Assembly (NCBI RefSeq): GCF_027925155.1
Contig: NZ_BSDY01000012.1
Location: 41,865 to 105,864, forward strand
Length of the DNA: 64,000 nt
Reading direction: 5' to 3'
From: Propionigenium maris DSM 9537
GTDB taxonomy: Bacteria > Fusobacteriota > Fusobacteriia > Fusobacteriales > Fusobacteriaceae
Positions 17,706-26,237 of this stretch are shown piece by piece. The position numbers and the translations under genes were made by a program. Each line of letters opens with the position of its first letter. The first letter of the stretch is position 1. The notes beneath the pieces were generated by a model, which had not been told where the DNA came from, did no database searches, and saw only the letters and a program-made list of their open reading frames with translations.

Positions 17706-19112
17706 TTATTCTTCAATTAGGTATTTTTTCATTATTCTTACTGCTACGTCTGGCAGCTCCTGAGCTAAAAGCCCCATAGCTGACAATATATATGTTCGGT
17801 CTACTAAAAACCTTGGATTTCTCGGTCTTAGGTGTACCGGTTCATTGGCATTAAAGTTTCCTGATGCAAGTATTCTGTGTGGATTCTCACTGTGAATAAT
17901 TACACCACCAGTTCCTATTACATATGGAGTATTAATAAGATCCTTTCCTATCTGATAGTACATAGCTCCTAGAGGAGTGAATACGCTTTCCAGTGTTCCG
18001 CAGTGTCTCGCCATAGCTATCTCTGTAGCTGCCATCGCCATTGCTTCATCAAACTTAATCTCGTCCTCTGTTTGCGGTACCATCTTTATATGATCGTGTC
18101 TATAGTTACAATGATCCTTTACATCTACTTCCTTATCAGCATCTCCCAGATATTCCCTTATCTTCTTGGTTCCCGCTGCCTCCAATAATGCCAGCGCTGA
18201 GTATCTCATTCCAAGGTCCCCTTCTACGGTTCTCTTGGCATATGGATCCTCCAGTCCCTTAGGCATTACACCTGCCTGAGTTGGGTGTCCATTTGCTATG
18301 GAGTGTATATCTGTGGTAGCTCCCCCAATATCTACTACTATAAGGTCTCCTAATCCCTCTTCATCGTCGCTTCCGTCGGCAAGTACCTCGGCCGCCTTTA
18401 GCACCGCTGCAGGAGTAGGCATCAATATTCCGCTAACAAACTCTTCAGCATTCCCCAGACCCTTAGCCTCCACTATCTTATTCATAAATACTTTTCTGAT
18501 AGCTTCTCTGGAAGGCTCTACATCCAGCTTGTTAAGTTTAGGCATTACATTGTCGGCTATATAGTAGTCTATATTTGCTTCCTTAAAGATCTCTTCTATC
18601 TCATCTATCGCTGCCTTATTTCCAGCTACAACCACCGGAACATCCAGCTTAAACTCTGCTATAAGCTTGGCATTATGGATGATACAGTTCTTGTTTCCTC
18701 CGTCTGTTCCCCCTGCTAGAAGGATGATATCCAGTGGAGAATCCTTTATCTCCTGCATCTCTCTGTGGTTTAGTTCAAAGGAGTAGGTTTTCATTACCCT
18801 TGCTCCAGCTCCAAGAGCTGCTTTCTTTGCTGCGTCTGCTGTAAGATCTGGTACCAGTCCGATGGCAACCATCTTAAGTCCTCCAGCTGCAGATGAGCAG
18901 GCAACCTTCCTTACAAACTCTACCTTCTCCAGGTCTGTCTTGCTGCTGATCTCCTCTTCAAGACCAACAAAAGCGTTGTTAAAACCTGTCATAATGTCAT
19001 CTTCAATAGTTGTTATGGCTTTAGATGTAGCTAGGATCTCTTCATTTTCAAGATCTATTGCTGTTAATTTTGTGTATGTACTTCCAAAATCAATTGTAAG
19101 ATAAACCTTCAT
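17706..19112 (-). CDS. glmL: glutamate mutase reactivating factor
   Basis: A 468-residue ASKHA-type ATPase (MutL/GlmL) that restores inactivated glutamate mutase by exchanging damaged cobalamin. The phosphate-1 loop is visible as YLTIDFGSTYTK at the N-terminus and the second as IVVDIGGATTDIHS near residue 260, with GTGGVIIHS near residue 420. It lies between glmS and glmE (36 nt after glmS, 55 nt before glmE), the usual arrangement in clostridia and fusobacteria. Confidence 0.96.
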   Translation of the reverse strand: MKVYLTIDFGSTYTKLTAIDLENEEILATSKAITTIEDDIMTGFNNAFVGLEEEISSKTDLEKVEFVRKVACSSAAGGLKMVAIGLVPDLTADAAKKAALGAGARVMKTYSFELNHREMQEIKDSPLDIILLAGGTDGGNKNCIIHNAKLIAEFKLDVPVVVAGNKAAIDEIEEIFKEANIDYYIADNVMPKLNKLDVEPSREAIRKVFMNKIVEAKGLGNAEEFVSGILMPTPAAVLKAAEVLADGSDDEEGLGDLIVVDIGGATTDIHSIANGHPTQAGVMPKGLEDPYAKRTVEGDLGMRYSALALLEAAGTKKIREYLGDADKEVDVKDHCNYRHDHIKMVPQTEDEIKFDEAMAMAATEIAMARHCGTLESVFTPLGAMYYQIGKDLINTPYVIGTGGVIIHSENPHRILASGNFNANEPVHLRPRNPRFLVDRTYILSAMGLLAQELPDVAVRIMKKYLIEE

Positions 19113-19148
19113 ATTTAATCATCTCTCTTTACATTACCTGTAATATCG

Positions 19149-19568
19149 TTATGCTATTCCTAAGTCCTCTTTTAAGTGACCCGCTGTGATTTCAATTGGT
19201 GTTCCTGGCTTGTATACTCTGTCGAATCCCATGTTCTTGAATCTCTTCTCTACATCTTCCCAGATCTGCTTTCCTACTACGATGTTTCCTCCAACGTATA
19301 GTGTGATGTCCTTAAGTCCTGCTTCCTCACACTTTTCTCTTAGTCCCTGACAGTCTAGCTCTCCGTGTCCATATAGAGAAGATACGATGATTGCATCTGC
19401 GTTAGTCTCAACTGCTGCGTTGATGAAGTCTTCCTGTGGAGAAAGTACTCCAATATTGATTACTTCAAACCCCATTGTTTCAAGAACGTGATTGATGATC
19501 TTGTTTCCAACTGCGTGACAGTCAGATCCTATTACTCCAATTACAACTTTCTTACCATTCTTTTCCAT
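19149..19568 (-). CDS. glmS: methylaspartate (glutamate) mutase sigma subunit
   Basis: The 139-residue cobalamin-binding subunit. The B12 signature Asp16-x-His18-x-x-Gly21 is present in [11 protein letters not shown]; His18 replaces the dimethylbenzimidazole ligand of cobalt. VSSLYGHGE and the GGNIVV segment complete the Rossmann-like cobalamin domain. It is the first gene of the pathway operon, behind a strong promoter at 19646-19673. I see no cobalamin riboswitch in the upstream region. Confidence 0.97.
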   Translation of the reverse strand: MEKNGKKVVIGVIGSDCHAVGNKIINHVLETMGFEVINIGVLSPQEDFINAAVETNADAIIVSSLYGHGELDCQGLREKCEEAGLKDITLYVGGNIVVGKQIWEDVEKRFKNMGFDRVYKPGTPIEITAGHLKEDLGIA

Positions 19569-19916
19569 GATTTCTAGTAGCCTCCTTGTTATATATGAAT
19601 ACTATTTGTACTCTTAAAATACATTCACTCGTTTTCTATATCAGAATTATACTCTTTTTTTATTTTCTTGCAACAATTATTAATTTTTTATATGCAGAAA
19701 ATTTATTATCTATATGGGGTATATTAATTCCATACAAAACATTCACAAAAGTTAAATTAATCAACTTTTACATTCACACCATCAATGATTGATATCCCGT
19801 TATATGGTTTTTTCTGAAAGCTGCCCCTCATCATCCTGGAAGATTATCTTAGTTGTAAATATATGGTTATTATGTTATGATTAGAGGAATAGTTATTAAA
19901 ACTTTGGAGGAAATTA
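19569..19916. other. divergent regulatory region between glmS and the DUF1456 gene
   Basis: An AT-rich 348-nt region. It holds the glm promoter, three ACATTCAC repeats (19621-19628, 19739-19746, 19770-19777), of which the last two are 31 nt apart and flank the inverted repeat AAAAGTT/AACTTTT. The ribosome site GGAGG (19906-19910) of the plus-strand gene lies at the right end. No convincing cobalamin riboswitch or small gene was seen. Confidence 0.6.
19646..19673 (-). promoter_or_regulatory. promoter of the glm-mal-cit operon
   Basis: Minus-strand TTGCAA and TATAAT separated by 16 nt, about 80 nt upstream of the glmS start. The perfect -10 box fits high expression of a central fermentation pathway. 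Confidence 0.75.
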
Positions 19917-20396
19917 ATGAGAGAAAGAATGAATAATAATGATGTTCTTAGAAGATTAAGGTATGCCCTTAATATGAATGATAGAACTATGATCGAGATC
20001 TTTAAGATCTCAGGTTACACTCTTACATCTGAGGAGTTAAAAGGAATCCTTAAGAAGGAAGAGGAGGAGGGTTACATCCAGTGCACAAATGACATGATGG
20101 AACTTTTCCTAGACGGGTTCATTACCTATAAGAGAGGGAAGCAGGAACCTAGACCAGGTCAGCCAGCTCCTAAGAAGGAAGTTCTTAGCAACAATGTGAT
20201 CTTCAAGAAGCTAAGAATAGCTCTTGCTCTTAGAGGGGAAGAGGTGCTAGAGATCATGAGATTAGCTGATAAGAGGGTTTCATCTTCTGAGCTTTCTGCC
20301 ATCTTCAGACAAAAAGGTCACAGAAACTACAAGAGCTGTGGCGACAGATATATAAGAAACTTCCTTAAGGGACTTACTATTAAGTACAGAGGATAG
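19917..20396 (+). CDS. DUF1456 (YehS-like) protein
   Basis: A 159-residue cytoplasmic protein made of two copies of an all-helical DUF1456 repeat: NNNDVLRRLRYALNMND (residues 6-22) recurs as SNNVIFKKLRIALALRG (about 92-108), and each copy continues with a LTSEEL/VSSSEL segment and an FLDGFI/FLKGL helix. Function unknown. The start is fixed by GGAGG 6 nt upstream. It is monocistronic, divergent from the glm operon, and converges on the LysR gene across a shared terminator. Confidence 0.85.
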   Translation: MRERMNNNDVLRRLRYALNMNDRTMIEIFKISGYTLTSEELKGILKKEEEEGYIQCTNDMMELFLDGFITYKRGKQEPRPGQPAPKKEVLSNNVIFKKLRIALALRGEEVLEIMRLADKRVSSSELSAIFRQKGHRNYKSCGDRYIRNFLKGLTIKYRG

Positions 20397-20414
20397 TTTC
20401 CCTTTCTAAACTAT

Positions 20415-20445
20415 AAAAAGGAGCTCTACTGAGCTCCTTTTTTTT
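20415..20445. terminator. bidirectional terminator, DUF1456 / lysR
   Basis: AAAAAGGAGCTC-TACT-GAGCTCCTTTTT lies between convergent genes, with A/T tracts on both sides; it runs into the last codons of the LysR gene. Confidence 0.9.
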
Positions 20446-21313
20446 CTATATAACTTCCGGAAAACTCCAGGAATGCCTCTATAAGCCCTGAAAACTCCTT
20501 ATCCTTATGGTAGATAAGGTTCAGATCCCTCTTTATCTCTATCCCCTCTACTTCACTTATCCTAAGCTCTCCTCTGGCTACCTCATCCCTTATTGACATA
20601 GCTGAAACGCAGGCTACCCCTATTCCCTTTTTTACTGCCCGCTTTATAGCTTCTGTACTTCCAAAGACAAAGGTATCCCTTCGCCTCTCCTTTCCCATAA
20701 AGTTCTCATAGACCTCCCTGCTTCCGCTTCCCTTCTCTCTTAGGATGAGGGTGTTGCGGTTTATCTCCTCTTTATCTATCTGCTCTCCCCACTTACTTTC
20801 AGGCGAAGAGATAAATACCATCTTGTCATCCCACATCTTTCTCTTCTCTATCTCCTCCTCATATACAGGCCCCTCTACAAAGGCTATGTCCACATGGTTT
20901 TTCAGAAGCTCCGTTGAGATTATGTGGGTATTATCTATAAAAAGATCTATATCCACATGGGGGTGCTTCCTCTTAAAGTCCGCTACTATATCTGGAAGAA
21001 GATAAGTTCCTATTGTTGTGCTGGCCCCCACCTTTATACTTCCCTTCTTCAGCTCCCTCATATCTCTTATTACTTCCTGGGATTCCCTGTAGAGGTTTAA
21101 CATCCTGAGAGCATACCCCTTAAATACCCTTCCCTCCTCTGTGAGGTATAGTTTCCTTCCTATCCTCTGAAAGAGCTTTACCTCCATGTCATCCTCCAGC
21201 TCCTTTATAACCTGGCTTATAGATGGCTGGCTTATATAGAGCTCCTTAGCTGCCACTGTCATACTGAGCTTTTCAGCTACTGTATAGTATATCTCCAATT
21301 TTCTTAAGGTCAT
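20426..21313 (-). CDS. LysR family transcriptional regulator
   Basis: A 295-residue regulator with an N-terminal winged helix-turn-helix (MTLRKLEIYYTVAEKLSMTVAAKELYISQPSIS region, residues 1-33) and a periplasmic-binding-like effector domain (about 90-290). It is divergent from a YeiH-type transporter gene, the arrangement seen for YeiE/YeiH and other CysB-like pairs, so it probably controls that transporter in response to a small anion or sulfur compound. A palindrome ATAGGTGATAACCTAT lies in the shared promoter region. Confidence 0.93.
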   Translation of the reverse strand: MTLRKLEIYYTVAEKLSMTVAAKELYISQPSISQVIKELEDDMEVKLFQRIGRKLYLTEEGRVFKGYALRMLNLYRESQEVIRDMRELKKGSIKVGASTTIGTYLLPDIVADFKRKHPHVDIDLFIDNTHIISTELLKNHVDIAFVEGPVYEEEIEKRKMWDDKMVFISSPESKWGEQIDKEEINRNTLILREKGSGSREVYENFMGKERRRDTFVFGSTEAIKRAVKKGIGVACVSAMSIRDEVARGELRISEVEGIEIKRDLNLIYHKDKEFSGLIEAFLEFSGSYIEKKGAQ

Positions 21314-21329
21314 AATACGCCTCCAATAT

Positions 21330-21345
21330 ATAGGTGATAACCTAT
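21330..21345. promoter_or_regulatory. palindrome in the lysR-yeiH intergenic region
   Basis: ATAGGT-GATA-ACCTAT has perfect 6-nt arms, 17 nt upstream of the LysR start codon. Position and symmetry suit a LysR operator (autoregulation plus activation of the divergent gene). This is inference from position. Confidence 0.5.
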
Positions 21346-21429
21346 TATAATTATAAAATATTAGTATTTAACTTATTATAACTTATACCTTAAAATATAT
21401 CTATAATAAATTTAAGGAGGAATTAAGAT

Positions 21430-22485
21430 ATGAAGATGAAAAAAATAATTCCGGGATTCATTATGTGTTCCCTGATTGCCTATATAGGAACTGTACTTGG
21501 AGGATACTTCCCTAAGTTTGGAGGAGCCAGCTTTGCCATAATCCTGGGAATAGTAGTTGGAAACACTCTGGCTAAGAGTGAGATATTTGCTGAGGGGTCT
21601 GCATTCTCAGAATCAAACCTTCTCTCCTACTCAATAGTTCTACTTGGAGGTACCCTGAGCATATGGAATGTATTAAATGTAGGAGTAAAAGGGCTCTCCT
21701 TTATAGTTATTCAGATGTGTATCACCATTGCAGCTGCCCTATACATAGGAAGAAAGATGAACTTTACAAAAAAGTTTACCTACCTTATGGGAAGTGGTAA
21801 TGCTGTATGCGGTTCATCAGCCATTGCTGCTGTGGCTCCGGTGGTAAAACCCGAAAGAAACGATCTGGGTATCTCCATCACCATAGTAAACCTTGTGGGT
21901 ACCCTTCTTATGTTTCTTCTTCCCATTATCTCAAGAGTAATTTTCCATGGGGATACTACCATGACATCAGCTCTTATTGGGGGAATCCTTCAATCAGTAG
22001 GTCAGGTTATTGGTGCCGGTCAGCTTATGAACAATGAGATATTAGAGCTTTCAACCATCTTCAAGATCGTAAGAATAATCTTTATTGTAGGTGTTGTAGC
22101 GTACCTAGGAAGAAGGACCACCTCCGACAACCTGAGAGAGGTAGAGACCGTGAGAGAGGTAGAGACCGAGATAGAGGTAGAGACAAATGAGATCTCCCTC
22201 AAGGAAGCTCAGAGTAAAAAGACTAAAAAACTAAATATACCGTGGTATATTAAGGGATTCTTTATCTTTACTTTCATGAATACTGTAGGACTCTTCCCTG
22301 AAAGTGTATCCCATACCTTCCACCTTATAAGTTCTAAGTTTGAGATTATAGCCCTTGCAGGTATCGGTATGAGGGTTAAGCTGTCAACACTGTTTAGTCA
22401 GGGACCAAAGGCCATCAAATATGGTCTCGCTATAGGTGTGGTTCAGGTAGTGGCCGCTGTCTCCCTCATCGAGCTTATCTACTAG
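21430..22485 (+). CDS. yeiH: YeiH family putative sulfate exporter
   Basis: A 351-residue membrane protein of the Cons_hypoth698 family with about ten helices. Typical segments are GGASFAIILGIVVGNTL near the N-terminus, MGSGNAVCGSSAIAAVAPVV in the middle and LAGIGMRVKLSTLF near the C-terminus. A cytoplasmic loop at about residues 235-255 carries a charged tandem repeat (REVET/REVET/IEVET), unusual for the family. It is divergently paired with a LysR regulator and has its own terminator. The transported substrate is not proven for the family. Confidence 0.88.
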   Translation: MKMKKIIPGFIMCSLIAYIGTVLGGYFPKFGGASFAIILGIVVGNTLAKSEIFAEGSAFSESNLLSYSIVLLGGTLSIWNVLNVGVKGLSFIVIQMCITIAAALYIGRKMNFTKKFTYLMGSGNAVCGSSAIAAVAPVVKPERNDLGISITIVNLVGTLLMFLLPIISRVIFHGDTTMTSALIGGILQSVGQVIGAGQLMNNEILELSTIFKIVRIIFIVGVVAYLGRRTTSDNLREVETVREVETEIEVETNEISLKEAQSKKTKKLNIPWYIKGFFIFTFMNTVGLFPESVSHTFHLISSKFEIIALAGIGMRVKLSTLFSQGPKAIKYGLAIGVVQVVAAVSLIELIY

Positions 22486-22493
22486 AGATTCTA

Positions 22494-22521
22494 GGCTGAA
22501 ACTTAGGTTTCAGCTTTTTTT
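22494..22521 (+). terminator. yeiH terminator
   Basis: GCTGAAAC-TTAG-GTTTCAGC followed by seven T residues, 9 nt after the stop. Confidence 0.9.
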
Positions 22522-22590
22522 ATTGCTAAATGTTTTTTTTGCAGTTATAATGACTAATTATAGAACTAAATCAACAAAGCAGGTGATAGA

Positions 22591-23814
22591 TTGAAGAAAA
22601 AATTTAAACTTCCCATATACCTAATAAGTATACTTATATTCAGTGAGTTATTTTTTTACCCTGTGAATATCCGAACCAGAGTTTCCATAGGGATCGTTGT
22701 TCTTCACTTCATCCTTCTAGTAGAGGGGGGAGGGTTCTACAAGAAGTTGATTCCCCTATCGGCACTGGCCATCTTCACAGAAAGGATACTCTACTACAGG
22801 CTCTTTGGACACCTTTCCTTTGGGGAAGCCTTTACGGAGGGATACCCTATACTGTTTTACTATATGGTCTACCTCTCTGTAACAGCCCTCTCAAAGTTCC
22901 AGAATAGGGGGCTCTCTCAGAAGATTATACTTCTTTTTGCAGCTGATACCCTTTCCAATACTATGGAGCTAAGCTTAAGGGGAGAGATAACTCCTCAAAA
23001 TATAAAGTATATCCTCCTGGTGTCCCTCACAAGGGTGGTGGCAGCATTTATAATCTACCTCATCTATAAGTATAGGATGATGATTATGGCCGATGACCTT
23101 CATCAGAAAAAATATATCTCCCTGAACCTTCTGGTTTCATCCCTAGAGGCGGAGTTATTCTATCTGAAGAAGTCCACTGTGGATATCGAGGACGTTATGC
23201 AGAGAGCCCATAAGCTCTACCTGGATTCCAATGAAACTGCAAGGGTCAAGGAGGAGGCTTTGGAGATTGCAAGAGATGTACACGAGATAAAGAAGGATTA
23301 TATGAGGATAATCAGTGGTATGGAAAGAAACCTGTCAAACTTCAAGAGGGAGAATTCCCTCCCCCTGTCCAAATTGTGTGAGATTATCTCTGCCAACACA
23401 AGAAGCTATATAGAGTCAGTTGGAAAGGAGATCGACTTCAGTATGGTAAATAAACTGGATACATCTGTAAGGGATTATCACAAGCTATTTATCATAATCA
23501 ACAACCTGGTTATAAATGCCATTGAGGCTCTGGGTAAAAAGGGATGGGTAGAGGTGAGGTTTAGGGCCGATGAAAGATCTCTCTTTGTAGAGGTGGAAGA
23601 TAATGGAAGGGGAATCTCTGAAAAAAATATTCCTCTCCTATTTAAGGCCGGCTTTACAACAAAGTACAATAAGGAAACTGGGGAGATGAATACGGGGCTG
23701 GGGCTCTCCCATGTGGAAAATATCCTGGAAACAATAGACGGAAATATTAAAGTAGAAAGTATTCTTACCAAGGGAACCAAGTTTATCGTAACTATTCCCC
23801 TGGAGAGTTTATAG
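22591..23814 (+). CDS. sensor histidine kinase (GlnK/YcbA-like)
   Basis: A 407-residue membrane sensor. The first 165 residues hold several hydrophobic helices and no obvious periplasmic domain. The phosphoacceptor is probably His231 in ARDVHEIKKDY. The GHKL ATPase domain follows: N box NNLVINAIEAL, G1 box VEDNGRGIS, F-region FKAGFTTKYN and G2 box TGLGLSHVEN. The start is TTG with AGGTGAT upstream. It sits 13 nt before a YcbB-domain response regulator and close to gltS, so it likely reports glutamate or glutamine to its partner. Confidence 0.93.
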   Translation: MKKKFKLPIYLISILIFSELFFYPVNIRTRVSIGIVVLHFILLVEGGGFYKKLIPLSALAIFTERILYYRLFGHLSFGEAFTEGYPILFYYMVYLSVTALSKFQNRGLSQKIILLFAADTLSNTMELSLRGEITPQNIKYILLVSLTRVVAAFIIYLIYKYRMMIMADDLHQKKYISLNLLVSSLEAELFYLKKSTVDIEDVMQRAHKLYLDSNETARVKEEALEIARDVHEIKKDYMRIISGMERNLSNFKRENSLPLSKLCEIISANTRSYIESVGKEIDFSMVNKLDTSVRDYHKLFIIINNLVINAIEALGKKGWVEVRFRADERSLFVEVEDNGRGISEKNIPLLFKAGFTTKYNKETGEMNTGLGLSHVENILETIDGNIKVESILTKGTKFIVTIPLESL

Positions 23815-23827
23815 ATAGGAGTGTTTT

Positions 23828-24688
23828 ATGAAAAAGTTTTACCTGATAGATGACGATGACAGTATAAGAATGATGCTTGCCAATATAATAGAGGAAGAAA
23901 ACATTGGTATTGTAGTGGGAGAAGCTGAGGATGGCCTAGAGGGAGTTAAGAAGTGGAGCTTCTACAACCCCGACATTATTATTGTGGACTACCTCATGCC
24001 CAACCTGGATGGTTCCAGGACCATGGAGAAGATAGTTGCCCAAGGGTTCAAGGGGAAGTTCATCATGCTCTCCCATGTGGATGATCCCAAGATGAAGGGG
24101 AAGGCCTATGAGAGCGGAGCTATGTTCTACCTCTCAAAGCCTATAAACTATATAGAGGTTCAGAAGGTACTGGAAAATGCCTGTAAGACCATCGACCTAG
24201 AGAACTCCCTCTCCCTCATACAGAATACCCTTACGGGACTTACTTCTCTGGCTAAGGAAGCTCATAACCCCAGGGAAAACAGTATGCTCAGGGTAAATGA
24301 GCAGCTGGAAAAGATTATGACCGATCTGGGAGTAGTGGGGGAAGCTGGAAAGAAGGAGCTTAAGGAAGTGGTTATAAACATCCTAAACCTCAGGGGGAAA
24401 AAATATACCCTGAAGAATATCTATACCGAGGTTTCCACCAATATCAATGCCAGAAGTGTGGAGCAGAGGATCAGAAGGCTTATCCAGAAAGCACTGCAGC
24501 ATATTGCAGAGAGGGGAGTAGATGATTACTATGATCCTATATTTACCGAATACAATAATACCCTCTTCGATATCACAGAGGTGAGAAAGGAGATGGATCT
24601 CAAATCTAAAAATTCCTCCAAGGGAGGAAAGGTAAGTGTGAAAAAATTCATAGAGGGATTGGTATCCATACTTGAACTTCATTTATAG
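23828..24688 (+). CDS. response regulator with YcbB domain (GlnL-like)
   Basis: A 286-residue regulator: an N-terminal receiver domain (residues 1-122; acidic pocket IDDDDS, phospho-Asp in IIIVDYLMPNLDG, Lys in LSKPIN) followed by a YcbB-type DNA-binding region (about 155-285, with ARSVEQRIRRLIQKALQHI). In Bacillus subtilis the YcbB protein GlnL activates glutamine transport and glutaminase genes. Here the next gene is gltS, and its promoter carries phased TGTAAC repeats, so gltS is the likely target. Confidence 0.92.
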   Translation: MKKFYLIDDDDSIRMMLANIIEEENIGIVVGEAEDGLEGVKKWSFYNPDIIIVDYLMPNLDGSRTMEKIVAQGFKGKFIMLSHVDDPKMKGKAYESGAMFYLSKPINYIEVQKVLENACKTIDLENSLSLIQNTLTGLTSLAKEAHNPRENSMLRVNEQLEKIMTDLGVVGEAGKKELKEVVINILNLRGKKYTLKNIYTEVSTNINARSVEQRIRRLIQKALQHIAERGVDDYYDPIFTEYNNTLFDITEVRKEMDLKSKNSSKGGKVSVKKFIEGLVSILELHL

Positions 24689-24693
24689 AACTT

Positions 24694-24747
24694 AAAAGAC
24701 CGTTTTGTTACAAAAAGACTATTTTTTGTAAAGAGTGGTCTTTTTTA
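24694..24747 (+). terminator. terminator after the response regulator gene
   Basis: AAAAGACC/GGTCTTTT outer arms enclose an inner TTACAAAAA/TTTTTTGTAA stem, followed by T residues, just after the stop codon. It separates the two-component genes from gltS. Confidence 0.85.
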
Positions 24748-24846
24748 TTTCCACCTCCAATGGAGAAAACTCTTTATTTTACAATGTCCAATTACAAATC
24801 ATCACTTTTATAAATACCTCCATAGATATTATATATACATTGCTTA

Positions 24847-24912
24847 TGTAACTTGATGTAGTTTCCTGTAACATGGCCCCTATACTTTCCATATACAAAT
24901 AGGTCATGTAAA
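24847..24912 (+). promoter_or_regulatory. phased direct repeats upstream of gltS
   Basis: TGTAAC at 24847, TGTAGT at 24857, TGTAAC at 24867 and TGTAAA at 24907 all start on the same 10-bp phase. They precede an AT-rich -10-like region (TATTAT at about 24913-24918) with no good -35 box. This is the pattern of activator sites on one face of the helix; GlnL-like binding is an inference. Confidence 0.6.
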
Positions 24913-24941
24913 TATTATATTAAAAGGGTGTGATTTTAAAA

Positions 24942-26138
24942 ATGGTTATTGAATTAAATTTACTACAGACACTGGCTCTGGCTGTTGTTCTGCTTATCGT
25001 TGGAAGAGTTCTCAAACAAAAAGTTAATATTCTTGAGAAGTTTTGTATTCCTGCTCCGGTAATTGGTGGGGTACTGTTTGCCTTCCTTACTCTGGCTGGA
25101 TACGTTAGTGGGGCTTTCGAGCTAAATATGGATTTTGGACTTAAAACAGTCCTTATGGTGGCGTTCTTTACAACTGTTGGATTTACAGCTAGTTTAAAGC
25201 TTCTTAAGAAGGGTGGAATGCAGGTTGGAATCTTCCTTGTACTGGCTCTTATCCTTGTTGTACTTCAAAATGTTGTGGGAGTATCCCTTGCTAAGGTGTT
25301 TGGACTTAACCCGCTGATCGGTCTTGCTACAGGTTCTACACCTATGACTGGAGGACACGGTACATCTGGTGCATTCGCTCCTCTATTTGAGCAGGCTGGA
25401 GCTACTGGAGCTACAACTGTAGCCATGGCTGCTGCTACATTCGGTCTTATCTTTGGTTCTATGATCGGAGGACCTATCGGACAGACTCTTATCAAGAAAA
25501 ACGGACTTATGGAAACCCTTGACGGTATCAGAGAGGTTGAGATGGAGGAAACTCAGGATATCCACGAGGTAAAGACTCTGGATGAGGACAGACTTACTTG
25601 GGCTGCATTCCAGATCATCATTGCAATGGGTGCAGGAACTCTTATTTCTAAGCTTCTTACCCTTACAGGTATGACATTCCCAGTATATATCGGAGCAATG
25701 TTTGCCGCTGCGATCATGAGAAACCTTGCTGATGCAAAGTTATTCGACTTAAAATCAAGAGAGATTGCTATCTTCGGAGATATCTCCCTTTCACTGTTCC
25801 TGTCGTTAGCTCTAATGGGGTTAAAGTTATGGCAGCTTGCTAGCCTTGCTGGACCTCTTGTAGTTATGCTTCTAGCTCAGGGACTTCTAATGGGAGCATT
25901 TGCATACTTCATTACATTTAACATTATGGGTAAGGACTACGAAGCTGCTGTAATGTCTTGCGGACACTGTGGATTCGGTATGGGAGCTACACCAAATGCT
26001 ATGGCTAACATGGGTGCACTTTCTGAGAAGTATACCTTTGCACCGAGAGCATTCTTCATCCTTCCCCTAGTAGGAAGCCTCTTCATAGATTTTGCCAACG
26101 CAAGTGTAATCACTTTCTTTATGAATATGTTTGGCTAA
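24942..26138 (+). CDS. gltS: sodium/glutamate symporter
   Basis: A 398-residue Na+-coupled glutamate importer of the ESS family. Ten or more hydrophobic helices; signature segments include TGSTPMTGGHGTSGAFAPLF (about residues 125-144) and CGHCGFGMGATPNAMANMG (about 338-356), the two pore-loop regions of the family. I start at ATG 24942 rather than an in-frame GTG four codons earlier, which is too close to AGGG. It supplies the substrate of the adjacent glm pathway and is probably controlled by the upstream two-component system. Confidence 0.96.
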   Translation: MVIELNLLQTLALAVVLLIVGRVLKQKVNILEKFCIPAPVIGGVLFAFLTLAGYVSGAFELNMDFGLKTVLMVAFFTTVGFTASLKLLKKGGMQVGIFLVLALILVVLQNVVGVSLAKVFGLNPLIGLATGSTPMTGGHGTSGAFAPLFEQAGATGATTVAMAAATFGLIFGSMIGGPIGQTLIKKNGLMETLDGIREVEMEETQDIHEVKTLDEDRLTWAAFQIIIAMGAGTLISKLLTLTGMTFPVYIGAMFAAAIMRNLADAKLFDLKSREIAIFGDISLSLFLSLALMGLKLWQLASLAGPLVVMLLAQGLLMGAFAYFITFNIMGKDYEAAVMSCGHCGFGMGATPNAMANMGALSEKYTFAPRAFFILPLVGSLFIDFANASVITFFMNMFG

Positions 26139-26154
26139 AATCTCCTTTCAAATC

Positions 26155-26178
26155 AGGGAGCCCTAAGGGCTCCCTTTT
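26155..26178 (+). terminator. gltS terminator
   Basis: GGGAGCC-CTAA-GGGCTCCC with TTTTATT downstream, 16 nt after the stop. Confidence 0.88.
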
Positions 26179-26237
26179 ATTATCTTGATTTTTTTACCTT
26201 TCTGTTCTATCATACTCATATTAAGGAGGGGATTCAC

